Assembly (NCBI RefSeq): GCF_035083965.1
Contig: NC_089738.1
Span: 6,989,734-7,053,733 of the forward strand
DNA length: 64,000 nt
Direction: 5' to 3'
Source: Branchiostoma lanceolatum
Taxonomy: Eukaryota > Chordata > Leptocardii > Amphioxiformes > Branchiostomatidae
A program made the position numbers and the translations under genes. Below, in pieces: positions 12,401 through 23,800 of the stretch. A model generated the notes under the pieces. It was not told the DNA's origin, made no database searches, and saw only the letters and a program-made list of their open reading frames with translations. Positions within the stretch are counted from its first letter, which is position 1. Each line of letters opens with the position of its first letter.

Positions 12401-13638
12401 AAACTCGTGATCCTGCGTGGTCTGAGTGCCTTTAGAGCCGTTATAAGAAGACCACATGTTCTTACAAGCTACCAGTACAAGCAACCCTATCGGTATCAAT
12501 CCGATATATTCATAAAGACTGGAAAGATGAGGTTAAACAATAGATAAGGTCTGATATTTTAACATTTTATTACAATTTTAGCAATTACCTTAATTGGCCA
12601 CAACAGCGAGGCACGGACACATGTGAATGGGCCCGGGTTTAGAGACCGAGGTACCTACTCCAAGAATGTGACATACTGGAACAGCATGGAACAAGTCAGA
12701 GTTGTGGTGGACCAGTCAACTCTGTGCAAACAACAAATCGAGGTAAGCGTTGCTCATGTCAGACAGGCCAGAGGTTAGCGTTAGTTTCAATCATGTTCGA
12801 TTTGTGCCTGCTCCAAGGCCAGTAGGACACAGCTGAGCTGAGCAGACAGGAGGTGGATCTTAGATCAGCTATACGTTTCAAATTTTATGGACAACAATGA
12901 TACAAATCTAACGACATTGCATCTTACAATTCATGTTCATGGTCAGCAAACAATTGTGCATATATGTCTTTCCAGTATGAATGCCATGGTTCGGTGATCT
13001 GGGGCTCTAGCACACCCTTCGCCTGGTGGGTGACTTGGGATGGACGCCAGGCTGACTACTGGGGAGGTGCCAGTCCTGGGAGTGGGAAATGTGCCTGTGG
13101 ACAATCAGGTAATTAGAAAGCATCAACATGCAACATACAACTTATCGCATTGAAGCCAGAACAGAACAAGGCCAAGGGAACTATTTTCCATCTGTATTAT
13201 GCATAGGAGTTATATACGGACTTACTTGAGAATGAGATGTCATATTTCTTAATGTTCTTTGAGTCAACACAATATAATATAATAGATTGAATGATAGATT
13301 TATTATCTTATATTAGGTATTGACAGATCACAAAATTTATCATGTCTACAGGACAATTTCTTTTGTTCTCCATTTTTTTTACCTAAGGTGACGTGTCTCA
13401 AACCCTTAATACAAACCACTTCTTGCATGTACTGACCTTTTCTCTTTGTCCAATAGGCACATGCTCTGGTACTACTGGCAGATGCAACTGTGATGCCAAT
13501 GATTCAACATGGCGTGAGGATTCTGGGTTCCTGTCACACAAGGATGACCTGCCAGTCATCCAGCTTAGGTTTGGGGACACTGATGATCCTCCTGAAGAAG
13601 GTTATCACAGCCTGGGGAAACTCATCTGCTACCCCTGA
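440..13638 (+). CDS. Gene I: secreted collagen / coiled-coil / CNTNAP-type fibrinogen-like protein, one exon damaged
   Basis: Exons by homology and GT-AG sites: 440-508 (signal peptide MKFIICLMFFTTAGFTSSQS, phase 0 end), 6526-6607 (four collagen triplets GPP GIP GRD GRD, then CPCG), 7292-7435 (coiled coil), 12582-12742, 12976-13108 and 13457-13638 (stop TGA). The last three encode the C-terminal part of the fibrinogen-like domain: LIGHNSEARTH, WWVTWDGRQADYWGG, CACGQSGTC, RCNCDAND, LICYP. These motifs match the WWVG...YWGG...CACG...CNCDAD pattern of contactin-associated proteins. The exon that should hold PSSCTEVVERSGF survives only as a stub near 11751-11785 and then diverges. That exon is symmetric (phase 1-1), so skipping it leaves a 256-codon open frame. 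Intron 1 carries a LINE and a TIR element; intron 3 carries a 3.9 kb TIR element. It may be a functional short form or a recent pseudogene. Likely secreted and oligomeric through collagen and coiled coil. Confidence 0.6.
624..772. repeat. Nested inverted repeat with two alternative hairpins
   Basis: A 26-base arm at 624-649 is the reverse complement of 661-686, with an 11-base loop. A longer 38-base arm at 662-699 is the perfect reverse complement of 735-772, with a 35-base loop. The core (CATGCCTTATCACACCGTAT...) therefore occurs three times in alternating orientation, and the middle copy can pair with either neighbour. It lies in intron 1 of gene I. It is probably a foldback/MITE-like element. 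Confidence 0.85.
854..929. repeat. Poly-G / poly-C inverted tract
   Basis: A run of 11 or so G followed by TCA, then about 50 bases, then TGA and a run of about 20 C. The two tracts are reverse complements and could pair; the G runs could also form G-quadruplexes. They lie just upstream of the LINE 5' junction. Their exact length is prone to sequencing error. Confidence 0.7.
981..4304 (+). CDS. LINE ORF2: endonuclease + reverse transcriptase
   Basis: In order: the APE-type endonuclease (GGDLNSR near 1258, SSTVDYI near 1498, SDHC near 1578); the reverse transcriptase with HIVPIHKSGDPSLPDNYRGI, FVDFSKAFDSVW, RGVRQGCNLSPTLFN and the catalytic box LLYADD near 3051; and a C-terminal Cys/His knuckle (CRHCNLNRIEDEQHFLVEC, near 4058). 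The combination of APE nuclease, YADD RT and terminal CCHC knuckle fits the jockey-superfamily LINEs (L2/Crack/Daphne/CR1 group); the exact clade needs a tree. The first methionine is not meaningful, because the frame continues upstream in endonuclease sequence and is truncated. It lies inside intron 1 of gene I and is not part of that gene. Confidence 0.9.
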   Translation, partial: KESGSLINSSGGILFFYKNEYKNYVKTIPSKSSDVLWVQIDRSLFGLQKDLFLCSVYISPNNSTIHKNADNHVLDILEEEISRYGTEGFILLGGDLNSRLGNLPDYVDNSNNDGFPDTSSNHVSDRQRLDISPPNKFGRLLSDLCIQSDLRILNGRVAGDLQGNFTCHQPNGSSTVDYIISSKSFLQNILLFRVHPLSVFSDHCMLSVYIHSNSAHQNHFEKKKRSKTKSSPKRFHWNDKSTQKFIQTLSQSQFNTRLNSLSSQNTNDITSKEEIEKIASDFSSILRDAGFKSLSIRRTNYKKHTQRKQTKQWFDKTCVELKREVKNLSSLLVKQPSNPVIRGSYFRRKKEYKKLIKKKKREFHNLIMTQLASLKDRNPGAFWNIMNKLKPKKAQDNHQITEEEWFKHFSNLEKLPNNDINDCPTSTIDQLDVSSFPTNPSVLDSPITPKELNSAISNLSNNKSSGNDMILNEMLKSGKLLLQTPLLQLFNKCLHSGYFPQEWSLSHIVPIHKSGDPSLPDNYRGISIMSCLGKLFSSILNTRLVNFAEVNSLFKPHQAGFRKNFRTADNLFVLSTLVSKYISKNSRLFVCFVDFSKAFDSVWRNGLLFKLNKLGKGGNFLQTINDMYSKTTNQVKYSQGLTEPFVTSRGVRQGCNLSPTLFNLFLSDITSVFDIDACNPPSMYSKRVPCLLYADDLVIFSESKQGLQSSLDRLESYCHTWKLNVNLKKTKIIVFSKGGRLPKELYFIYKNNPVEIVTSYCYLGIVVNSAGTFKANNKHLYSKGLKALFSMNQSLDKADAPLSVRNKLFDSCVKPVILYGSEIWGSVKSSKSCPIESIHLKFCKQALHVPRSACGLAARAELGRFPIQVEASLNAIKHLLRLRLKVPADSFQLDALACQIDLDKTGAKCWASGVRKSLEECGFGYIWHCSLSPNTDTSQIINSINQRLKDIHFQTFLKEIHNDNKGGSARNKLRSYRLFKSTYNEEKYLSLENIRHRTAVTKLRISCHRLHIETGRHNRTPLEQRICRHCNLNRIEDEQHFLVECSLYNEERAALYKLIQCSFPHFIHLCKEEQFIFLMTLGKPSIIKHTCTYIYNITKKREEAKLT
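981..4438 (+). mobile_element. 5'-truncated non-LTR retrotransposon (LINE) with nearly intact ORF2
   Basis: The reading frame is open from 981 to the stop at 4302-4304, over 1,100 codons, with no stop or frameshift. It ends in an (ATTC)n tail near 4422-4438. The element lies in intron 1 of gene I in the same orientation. The apurinic endonuclease is missing its first residues and there is no ORF1, so this is a 5'-truncated but young insertion. A directly repeated GCGGGTCATTAA at about 778 and 988 lies near the 5' junction and may be incidental. Confidence 0.9.
4574..4657. repeat. Three tandem ~25 bp hairpins
   Basis: Three imperfect copies of a small palindrome at about 4574-4598, 4601-4625 and 4633-4657. 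The third has a perfect 9-base stem, GGGTCTGTA with TACAGACCC around TGAAGAT. Copies are about 27-32 bases apart. The region is otherwise AT-rich intron. Confidence 0.7.
4766..5849. mobile_element. Non-autonomous TIR element, family A, copy 1
   Basis: The ends are inverted repeats of TAACGTTGGGTAACATAAAT. The body is about 1.08 kb and almost identical to 43485-44569. No transposase frame is present; the longest open frames are below 100 codons. TA flanks both ends but also belongs to the repeat, so a TA target duplication is possible but not proven. It lies in intron 1 of gene I. Confidence 0.85.
7614..7690 (-). mobile_element. tRNA-derived SINE head / tRNA-like pseudogene
   Basis: The minus strand shows an A-box-like TAGCCTAGTGGTTAAGGTG and a B box GGTTCGATCCC in tRNA spacing, ending in the acceptor-like GGGAGCC. 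No intact acceptor stem can be closed, so it is read as SINE-derived. A decayed copy sits at the matching place in gene IV (about 59876-59952), so the insertion predates their duplication. Confidence 0.65.
7778..11685. mobile_element. 3.9 kb long-TIR element carrying RFX X-box repeats
   Basis: Outer arms of about 1 kb (7778-~8790 and ~10618-11685) are near-perfect reverse complements, starting TTAAGAGCAGCTGTCTGTAA. The right arm has an extra ~68 bp near 10857-10925. The 1.8 kb interior has no long ORF. Comparison with gene IV intron 3 (about 60026-60070) shows the element-free site, so the boundaries are supported. Flanking TTAA could be a target duplication (piggyBac-like) or part of the TIR. 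Six X-box palindromes (GTTGCCATGGCAAC or one-base variants) lie at 7922, 8495, 10246, 10565, 10964 and 11537. It splits intron 3 of gene I and lies next to the truncated exon. Confidence 0.85.
11949..12177. repeat. (TCCC)n and (TTCC)n microsatellite
   Basis: Roughly 165 bases of pure CCCT repeats run into about 60 bases of TTCC repeats. It sits in the intron before the third-last exon of gene I, the same intron that carries (CA)n tracts in genes III and IV. Open frames through it are repeat artefacts. Confidence 0.97.
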
Positions 13639-13977
13639 GTCTATCTGTGAATAATCATCTGCCTGTTAAAGAAACAAATTAACACAACAGAGTTCACGTT
13701 GACATCTTACCATCTAAGAGAGCAGTAGAGAAGTGGCTCAAACTAGTTCACTTCATATGTCGTAGTACATTTTATGTTTATCTTCAGAGTTAACTTAAGA
13801 TACCCAAGTTATTATGACAGGAACTGCTTTGCACATGCAATGACAGGTCAGGCATTATGTGATATCAGTAAATGATATTAGATCAGTGGTGCCGATGTTT
13901 ATGTTTTGTTGTAAGGTATTTTGAACAAGTATCATATTGTAGAACACAGTGGATCATCATCATATTGTAATACATGA
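13639..13977. other. 3' flank of gene I, conserved among paralogues
   Basis: Similar to the sequence after genes II (24646-25380), III (31351-31930) and IV (61982-62400), and to an orphan block at 55740-56640. It resumes at about 15480-16100 after an inserted repeat. It probably includes 3' UTR and downstream DNA copied with each gene. No further gene is seen. Confidence 0.6.
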
Positions 13978-15450
13978 TTATCTTCGCCGAGTACTTGTAC
14001 TCGGAGAAGATTATGTTTTTGGTTGAAAAATCTGTTGGGTGGGTCTGAATGTATGTCAGGAGCATAACTCAAGAAAGCTTCAATGAATCTTTATGATTTT
14101 TGGTAGGTGTGTAGTGGTTGTGCAAAGGAAGGTCAAGTTTGAAAATGGTTCACCTTGCGTTTTTCAACAGTACTGCAGCGGACTTTGCATTTTTTTGTGT
14201 TTGTATGTAGGCAAAAAAAGTGACGGAAACGTTGATGGATCTTCATGATTTTTTGAAGGTGTGTAGATGTTGTGAAAACGGAGGTCAAGTTCAAAAATGG
14301 TTCCCCTTGTATTTTCCGTCGGTACTGCAGCGGGCTTTGTGTGGATGTGTATTTGTATGTCGCCAGCATAACTCAAGAAGCTGTTAATGGATCTGTAGGA
14401 TATCTAGTGGATGGGTAGGGTTTACAGAAAGGAAGGTCAAGTTCGATAATGGGCCTTCTAGCGGGCACCTAAGGTACTGCAACAGAGCTTCAAAATGTGG
14501 AGGCATATTTTCTGAAAGTGCTATGGTCATGATTTTTGTGTGGTAGATAGTTCATGCCACAGAAAGTAAGTTCTGTACATTTGGGCCCCCTAGCGGCTTG
14601 TTAAGAACTGCAGTGGGTGTTTTTGTTTTGACATTCGGACATGAATAACTTGAGAAGGGGTCGACAGATCGTCGTGATATTTGGTATTTACAGAGCTCAG
14701 ATGGTGCTTTACATAATCAATGACTAATTATGCAAATCAGGAGCTAATTGGCATAATTAGAAAGGAAAGTTTGTTAACCCACTGCATTTCATAATCGGAC
14801 ATGGGACTGTCAGGTTATGTAACCAGATGGCCTTGCATAAACGTACATGTAGGTCAAATAAATAAACTATCCTCCAAGCAGAGGTGTGGGTCCTGCTGGT
14901 TTTTAACGCGTTCAGTTTAGGCATTTTTGTTCACCACGATTGGTGACATAATGAAAAGGGGACAAAATAGAAAGCCTGACAAAAATACCTAAAAACACGT
15001 CAAAAACCAGCCAGACCCACTCCTCTGCTTGGAGAGTACACTGTACCGAAACTGCACCACTGCTAGGTGCGGAAAAGTCACATGTACATGTACTATGTCT
15101 TTCAAAATGTGTATGATATGGAATAAAGATTTATTCTATTCATATATATTGACTGTACCATTTCATCATCACTTTCAACTTACAGCACTGCAATATCGAA
15201 CTTTTGTGGCCCATATAATATCAACATACTCATATTTTTTCATGACCAGTTATAACATATACATTTGTATCAGCACACTCTACACATATACTAGTCCTGT
15301 ACCACCAAATGATTTTTAACCCCATCTAGACTGGACTCATTCGCCCCATCATAACTTCCAAATGGTATGGTGCATGATCAAATTTGCAGGGGGTGATAAG
15401 CACGTAAATGTCAATCACTCTCCATAATAAGCCTTGATTATTTGGCGAAG
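13978..15450. repeat. Composite dispersed repeat inserted in the gene I 3' flank
   Basis: It begins ATTATCTTCGCCGAG and ends with the reverse-complement-like GGCGAAGATAAT. The first 600 bases hold several diverged ~145-170 bp units, each with 'CATAACTCAAGAAG' then a line ending 'AAGGAAGGTCAAGTT' (14060-14160, 14200-14320, 14360-14460). Related text occurs at 20760-20935, 41400-41640 and 43150-43370, so this is a common genomic repeat. A separate palindromic MITE (14873-15031) is nested inside it. Confidence 0.6.
14873..15031. mobile_element. Palindromic MITE (CTCCAAGCAGAGG ends)
   Basis: The left arm CTCCAAGCAGAGGTGTGGGT and the right arm ending CCTCTGCTTGGAG are imperfect reverse complements over about 38 bases. 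The terminal CTCCAAGCAGA is shared with the MITE at 45729-45909. There is no coding potential. Confidence 0.65.
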
Positions 15451-16584
15451 ATAATGTGTTCGTGGAACTCTAGTTGTAAATATTTTGCCTTGCTTGCCAA
15501 ACTCCTGTCACTTGTACGTCTTGAGTTGAGTTAATGTACTGTCAAATAGTAACACATTCTACATTACAGTTGTTAATGTATTATATATGTGCCTAGAACC
15601 TAGATCATAAGAGGAAAATTTACAGCGATGATTGTGCTTGGAGTTTAACTTATTTTGATGCAGTTATTTTGGTGTACCTCAACAACTTGATATCAATCTG
15701 CAACTTTTAATGCATTAATTGTTACTTGTTTAGATACCATAACCAAACCACAAGATATCTGACATACTTGTGACATCACCAATATTTTACAAGGATTCTT
15801 GCTTAATGCAAAGTCATCTAGCCACAGTTGTACCTTAAACAATGATCATCTGGTGATGTTGGACATTCGTTTCTTCTGCTCGGATTTAAAGTCAAGGCGT
15901 CGGACTTGTACCGAAGGGTGTGATGTCTATTGCTTGGGTGAATAAATTTTCAAAATTTCAATCAGTTTCGTCTGACCTTAGTCCTTAAGCACGGTGAAAT
16001 AATTCGAACCGTATAGCTTTAGTCATACTTGTTGAGATGTCTACATCATTGAGCATCAAAATCAGCTTTCTCAAGCCTCCATACCATTCTTTTCCCTTCA
16101 AACTATATAGCTATCCGATGAGTTATGGGTGTGAACGACACATTGAAGACAAAGTTTCTTGTAAACAACATCTATTTTTCTCCGATAGGTGCATGGGAAT
16201 CTAATAACGCCTACGGTTTTTAACGTAGGAATACCTTTAGCTATCAAACTTACATATTACATGTTCATGTAATTAGTCTAGAGTTCGAAAATTGTTTGCG
16301 TTTGCTGCACAGCTAACTGATGGATGAATTCTTTCATATGTTCTTTTATATTGTGATGCAATTAAAATATGTTCATTTGAGTCTGGGAGTCAGCTCGATT
16401 CAACAAGTGATTTGCCCGGTGTTGGGTGTGTTTGTTTTTGCTGTTTATGCCAGAAACCTGAAAAAAGGCATCATTTCGGGAGGACAGTGGCAGATCTGTT
16501 GTACAGGTATCTATTCTAATATTTGCTTGTGTCGTATTAAAAGTAAACCACATATTACTAAGGCGTAACGTATACCACCTTACT

Positions 16585-16760
16585 ATGCACATTGCCTGTC
16601 GTCCGAATCTTTTAGTGGTCTGCGTACTCTGCTTCTAGCCACACCTGGTTCAAATTCCGTGGAGGCTGGCCTCGCACCCGGGTCTTGGCACGACCGGAAA
16701 AGAGTCACATTGTGCTTTACCTCTGCACTTAAACGAACCTAACACACTTACCGAAAAGAG
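16585..16760 (+). mobile_element. Possible tRNA-derived SINE
   Basis: It contains a B-box-like GGTTCAAATTCC near 16649 with TTTAGTGGTCTGCG about 35 bases upstream as a weak A box. The body and tail are not defined. This is a tentative call. Confidence 0.3.
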
Positions 16761-17837
16761 TAGGGATGGCCAATGTGTCCGGATGAATACGCGGAATAAG
16801 ATATTTTGTATGGGAGGGCAAGTTGTCGCTGTTGAAATGTTTCACATCGAGTTTCGAAGGAGTGGCAATGCTAGGGAGGCAATTTTGAAATCTTGACCCT
16901 TTGAAACGCTATATTCAGCATTTTGAGCGCAAATTTTGCTGGAAAAGTAAGCTATGTTTAACGACATTTCTATGTAATTTTATGGATGACATCAGCAGGC
17001 GCATTGATTTTCGCCTGATTTTGAAATAAAAAACAAGATTTTGTTACCCTTCCCCAGCAACAAGACGTGAACAAGTACCATTCCTCTATAATCATTAGAT
17101 TACTATAGAGCGCTACTGAGTCCATCCTCCGCCATGTACATAAATTGTGCGAGTCCCCACCATGTCAAAGTTCTACGCTGGCTGAAAAATAGTAGAATCT
17201 AGCCAAATTGGAAAAATCATCTCCCGGGCAGGGGAGTTGGGCTACCATAGGGTATACAGGTATCATAAAATGGTGAATGGTACCCTTCACACGGACTGAC
17301 TTTCCTCGCCAATAATTCACAAAATCATTTTTTAAATTCTACTATCCATATTCCGGTAGGAAGGACTGGTGGAGGCTACAGTTGTACCTTAAACGTTTTC
17401 GATGGACCACACTCTGGATAATGCAGCTATGGGCAACGTTATATAGCAGGGGCAAGTGACACATGACTATGACAACTCGTGTGTAGGTTGTCATGGTAAT
17501 GATGAAAATTGCCCCCAGCGTTACCCAGAGTTCTCCGTTTTGCCCAGCATGCAAAGGGAACCGTAAGACGGCCCTTGTCTGTGACGACAATTGGGCAATC
17601 AAATGACTAGCTCTGAAGCTCTACATGAAATGTTGTATACAGATGAAAGTTAGATTGACTCAGATATCCCGCAAATTGGTCTGCTATTTGCAGAAAAACA
17701 ACATACCTTTCGCAACACTTCATGGCCTAGGCATAAAAGGCCGAAATGTTCTTACGTCTTCAGACTGATTTTCAAGATTGACACATCTTTCAAAGGTTTA
17801 AGCTGTGCGCCCGTTATTGTCTGTCAGTAGAGAGAAC

Positions 17838-20800
17838 ATGTACGAGCAAGCACAGCCGGTCCGATCCCCTGTCTCGGCCGGGCCAAGCAACCGCCAAACC
17901 AGCGGGCCGCCATGCCAATCCCCTCCTGTTCATCAGACTGGTGCACGTGGGCATGTCCGCCATGGCAGAGGTGCTTCTGACAAGTTGCAAGAAGACCAAG
18001 ACACGTCTTCACACACGTACGAAGAAGCCGAGTCGGTGAAACGTTACGCAACGTATACGTCTGCAGGTATCAGTGCCGCTTTTTTTGATGTTTGTACCCT
18101 CAGAAAATATTTTGTTCGACGAGAGGGGAACGTAAGGTTTGTAGATTGTATGAATCTAGAAAGCAAATAAGAAATAGAACCAAAATAGCATTTTCTGGAT
18201 GTATTCAACAACAACAACCATTGAATATTTCTATCTATTTGCATTTGATTAACATAACGGGGGTTGCCCGAACTTAGGACGCGCCCTAACTTAGGACGGA
18301 CTTTTTAGTGATCTTGTTATGCATAAGCACGCCGTGTTTGTGTCCACTGACTATGCTCACAAGGAAGATAAATAAACCAAGTCCATGCACATAATTTTTA
18401 TTTCCATTCAAAACATATGTGTACATATTCATTTCTTGTTTTGTCGAGAATAGTATTTTGACAATAATGATGGCAACGCTGAGTAGAGGGTCACTGCGTA
18501 GCTAGACGGCCCGACACCTAAATTTACGACCTGTGCCAAGCAGATATACAACGATCATACACATAAGAAATATAACTTCATAAAACACAAAAAAATTGGG
18601 TCTTTAAGTGTTTCTTGAGAAGAAAACCGACCAAAGAAAACAACGTAAACATCGCTGCCGTCTGGCAACGTTGTTTTCCCGTCATTTTTTGGGGCCGCGA
18701 TGGTGGCGGACGGCAATTCAACGCACAGCTTTGTAACGCTCTAACATGTGATTGGTACCGTCTATGAAAACGAAACTGAATACAGAGATGGCGAAGATAT
18801 TTCCCAATAAGTAGACGGAGTATTGTCGATGTAAGCGGTGTCGTTTTTTCGTAATGATTTTGTAAGTCGGGTCGCATGCAAGACGTACGCCTGGCCGCGC
18901 GCAAAGTGCGTAGTAGCCTATTTCCCGCCAAAACATGAACTGGGATGCGCTAGATATAGCCCTTCTCACATGACGTTAGAAGTGCACACAGTCAAAATTT
19001 TCCGGTCAAAAGAAAGCTAGAATATAGCAGACTTCAAGCCTTATTTACATTTCCCTAACTTCATCACCAACTTCCGAAGAGAGCAAAATTACCAAAGCGT
19101 ACTAAGTTAGCCACACTATCTGGCGTAGCACTAAATCAGAAGGTACATTCGTGAAAACGTCTCACAGCGTTTGCCGCTTGTAACTCGGAGCATGAAGGGC
19201 CCATGAACATTATGAATACATTTCTTGTCCATGTATGTTCTTTAGATGAATGTGTTCAAAATTCATTCATTAAAACATGACCATTCTCTGGCAACCAGCA
19301 ATGGAGCGCCGTGAGTTCGAGCGCGTAAAAAAACGTCCTATGTTTGGGCGACTCCCGTTACATGTACATACGCATAATTTATGCACTGCAAAATATGCAC
19401 CATTTTCTTGTTATTTAACATTGCACCACCAAAATATTATTTGGACTTGAGGTTTTTGTCGAAAGGTAAACAAATAATGCCGGCGGAGGGCGTTTTGAAC
19501 ATGGTGATAAATTCGTAACACAGTGTATCGGCTAAATACCAACTTTTGAAATGCCTTAAAAATAACTTACATATACATGTAGGCTTGCAATTCCATGTAA
19601 TAACAATGATTAAGCACAGTTAGTTTGCTTCTGGAAAATGCGTTTTTCGCAAATCGTGTTGCTAGTTTTTGAGTAGATGATTACAGCAGAGCCATCATAT
19701 CATAGCACTCATATGCTTTTCGATGAAGTATTCATGAAATGAATAACAAAGTGTCTGTTGCTGCAGTACTGATATAAACAAGGCAGAAGCATTGTTTTTA
19801 ACACTTCACACCTTCTTCCTGGTGGCGTATCCCTCGAACAGTAGTCACATTTTTAAGGAGGACGGTAGCCGGTCAGGCGTCTCGAGGAACACCGGCTTTC
19901 ACATTAGTCATGCTACGGTCAAATGGTACTCAGCTGAAGAGCTGTTTTAGCCCTCGGGTGGCCCCCGATTGGTCTGATTCGCACTTCAGCCGGGGCCCCG
20001 ATGGGTTCGACATGGTTACGACTTGAATCCGGCAAGTTTTTTTTCGTAGGGACCCGAGTTGAAGTGCAATTAAAATCAACGGTGGACTTGGGCAGGTTCG
20101 AGCCTTGGCGGTAGCATATTGAGCCCGTAAGTTATCCGGCGGGACACAATTTTACAAATGTGCCTGGCATTTTCAGCGCACTCCGGGGACTAGCTATCTT
20201 ATATCGTCGGCTAATAAGAGGAGTGAAATTCACGCGCTTGTCCAGATCAACATTTCTGCCGCTACAGACATCAATTCTTAGTTCATTTTGTTGATTTGGG
20301 AATTCAGGCAAACTTTTTTGAAAAACTGTTCCAAACCAGAGTTCAAAGACCTTATATATCCATGAAATATTTTGATTATGCAAATGACTTCCACATTTGT
20401 ATATTGTATTCTTGCATGTTTATTTACGCGTTTACCCAATTCACACATATGATAATGGCATTACGTCCAATCATTTGCCATTTAGATGAATTATGGCACG
20501 TTTGAATTTATTATGCAAATCACGAATATATTTGCATAATCGGTATCTGTCAAAGCTCCGCCTGCCATAAACTATTTGTGTTACATGTATTTTAGTCTAA
20601 CTGTAAAAAACACATTCCATAAACCACATATGTTGCATGTATTTGCGTCCTATAATTAAAAACACTGAAATATAGATTCTTATCATTTATTGTGCAAGTG
20701 AAGTCCCACTTCATTATGCGCATCTCTGTCTGAGCTACATGTACATGTATACTAAATATTATAGAAAGCAGTCGTTCCTTTGTTCAGTTAATCTCCAGAG

Positions 20801-23800
20801 GGCCCAAAGTTGACCTTGACCTTTCCCTTCACAACATATACCCACATATCAAATATTATCGCAATCCATCCAAAGGTTCTTGAGTTATGCTGAATACCAA
20901 ATCCGGAAACACACACAGACACGCAGACACGTCATGTCAAAAACTATATCTCCATTTTTCTCGTCGGTAACAATCGGTCAATTTTTCACGGAGACAACAA
21001 CTTGTTTTTCTACAGGCCGCACGTATCCGGGTGGGGCAAGTAAACGCCGTGGTCTCTGTAGCTTCATCGGCTCCCACCGCAGCTGCATGGTCGCTGGCAT
21101 TGCTGTGCTGGTCGCTGTGGGACTTGCGCCTCTGACGTTCATCAATATAGTGGTAAACACTCTTGTGTTTCAAAGTGCTTTCCACTATTCTTTTAGAGGG
21201 CCGTTTCTTCTTCTTGCTTTTGGGACTTTCTACCCTCCACTTATCAGCTCTTCTGTGTTGGTAGAAATCAAACTGTAATTGCCAAAACGGAAAAAATCGA
21301 TTTACCCAAACCTTTCGACCTAGTGCGTCTTTAGACTAAGTGCGTCTTAGGGCCCTGTTACACTTGTGCGTATATTCAAGTGCGCGTGAGTTGCGCATTA
21401 AGCTTATTTTTGGTTTAAGTAAAGTTTGCGGAGAAAAGTTGTTTTCTACTTTGACCCACCGTTGTGCAGCCTTGTGATTGAACCTAAGAAATCACTTATT
21501 CGGCTGCAAACTTAACCTAAACCAAAAATATGTTTTAAAAATACGCAACTCATGCGGGCTTGTATATACGCACAGGTGTGACAGGGGCTTTATGGTCCAC
21601 TACTTACTGATTCACGTTCTATCTACATAACGTGACGTCACAGAAGCAGTGCATTGCTCATTCCTTAATCAAGACTGGAGTTGATCAGTCAAAAATTTGG
21701 ATGAATCCATTTTTTTTCGCGTCGGCAATCACAGTTTAACTTTGATGCAGAATATTGAACCCTGTCTCAGTCTTCCGGAATTCTATTTTGAAGTTTTGTA
21801 TTCTGAGGCGTTTAGGAGATGTCTCAACTGTCCACCACTGTTGACGCCTTGAAACGAGATCAGCTGAACCGCACATCGGCATTGGAACAGATTCTCTACG
21901 ACCTAAGAAAGACTCTAGGTACGTTAGTATGACCGCAAAGATGTTTTCCATTCAAGAGACGAACTCAAGACTGATTTGACTAATTTGAAATACAAGAACT
22001 CGTGAATCGCAATTGTAATGGTGACGGTTATGGTCTACCAGTATCACTCCTTTGAAAAAAAAAATCGTGGCCCTGGCTGTGTGTCTGCACAAATATTTCC
22101 GTTTATGAAAGTGTTTCAAATAAAGATCTATGGCGTATCGTTAAAGTCTATAACTCTACAGAAAAGTGCGTATCATGTGGATCTTTCCAGCAACACATCT
22201 TCTCCATTTAGTTTTAGGTATACAAGTATGAAAAATCTACAGGAGAATAATTCCTGGCATTTACTGTCTGCAGATTTTAGTTGGACTTTATAGTTGGATA
22301 AATCATTTACCTTATATCTGCAAGTGAAATAGTAAATCTGTAACCTCCACAAGGCGCCGAACTCCACGTGGAAAATCATTCTCCCTATTTGGCTAAATTT
22401 TACAATTTTTCAGCCAGCGTCCCTGGAGACAATATATAACGAGTCCTTATTTCTGTATGGGAGAATGAAGTAAGTACAAAAGTGCCAGTGCCCATTAGGC
22501 ATTAATGATGACCTCATTAGTTTAAATCCTCAGCACCTGTTTTTGCGCTGATACTGAGTCTATAACCTGAAATTGAATATTTTTTACCAAACAGATGCAT
22601 GTAAGATACCGTCCAGCTGCACTGAGGTAGTAGAACGGAGTGGATTTAACAAACAGGCATTCTACGTGATCGACCCTGATGGACCAGACCGTGGAGTTCT
22701 GCCAATGGTTGTTCAGTGTGATGTTGTGGGAGAAACAGGTTAGGAAAAGTGTCATTCGGAATACCCGGCAATGCCAGCAATTTGGTAAAAGTGCACTTTT
22801 CTTCAAGGGTGCATGGTGTTAACTAAGAGGGAAAAGGGAAAGGGATCTCGAACCAGTTTAGCTCAAATGAACTCAATGAACAGATGAGCTACTCTTCCAC
22901 TGGTCGTGACAGAGAAGACAGACGCTATGTACAGTATTTACAGGTTCATTGTACAGGGGAATTTCCCCTAGCTCTTTTCGACAAGCACAATGAACAGTGG
23001 ACCACGGCTTAACGTCCCGTCCTAAAGACTGCGATCTTTAACGGTAGCGTGCATGTCGGGTGAGCGACACAGCCGGGATCGAACCCGGGGCTTCTTGTTC
23101 CAGAGGCAAGATCGCTAACCACTGGACTACGCACGCTACAGTGCGTAGAGATATAGGACTTGTCCAAATTTCTGGCAAGCATTGACAAATACGAACTGGA
23201 TACAATTAAATCTAGGACTTTTTAGAGCCAGAGTGAGACATCCGGCCCACAAGGATGTGAGAATACTGTATCTAGTGCATGCTGTATGTTTTGATGATAT
23301 GGGCCTCACAAATGCTTTGGGAACGTGTTTGGGAAACAATAAAATACATAGGTGGGATAGCCAGAATGAAAGTTAACAAATATGTGTGTTTTCGAGTATC
23401 AAATTGCCTAGACAAACAGCTCCAAATAATATCCATCCTTTCGGATAGAAATATGTTTTGCATGCAGTATGTCCTAGAGTCTTTCCTGGTACTGAAATGA
23501 TAAACTCGTAATCCTAAGGTAGGTTGTGCAAAGTTTAATTGAGCAAACCAAGGGAAACCCTTAATCTTGTGTGCCTTTCGAGCCCTGTTATTTGCTGATC
23601 ACGACACACGAACACACAAACAAAACATGCTGCTCAGAAGAAATGTTGTCAAGATGTGGTTTCAGTACGATTATATGTTCATAAAGGTTAGAGAGATGAG
23701 ATCTGAAAAAAAATGCTGTCTGATGTTTGAACATCTCATAACAATTTCAGCAATTACCCTGATTGGCCACAACAGTGAGGCACGGACACATGTGAAAGTC

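Noticed and set aside
13393..13456. ATG at 13393 as start of a small secreted protein
   Set aside because: It lies in the intron before the last exon of gene I; the polypyrimidine tract and AG at 13455-13456 mark a splice acceptor.
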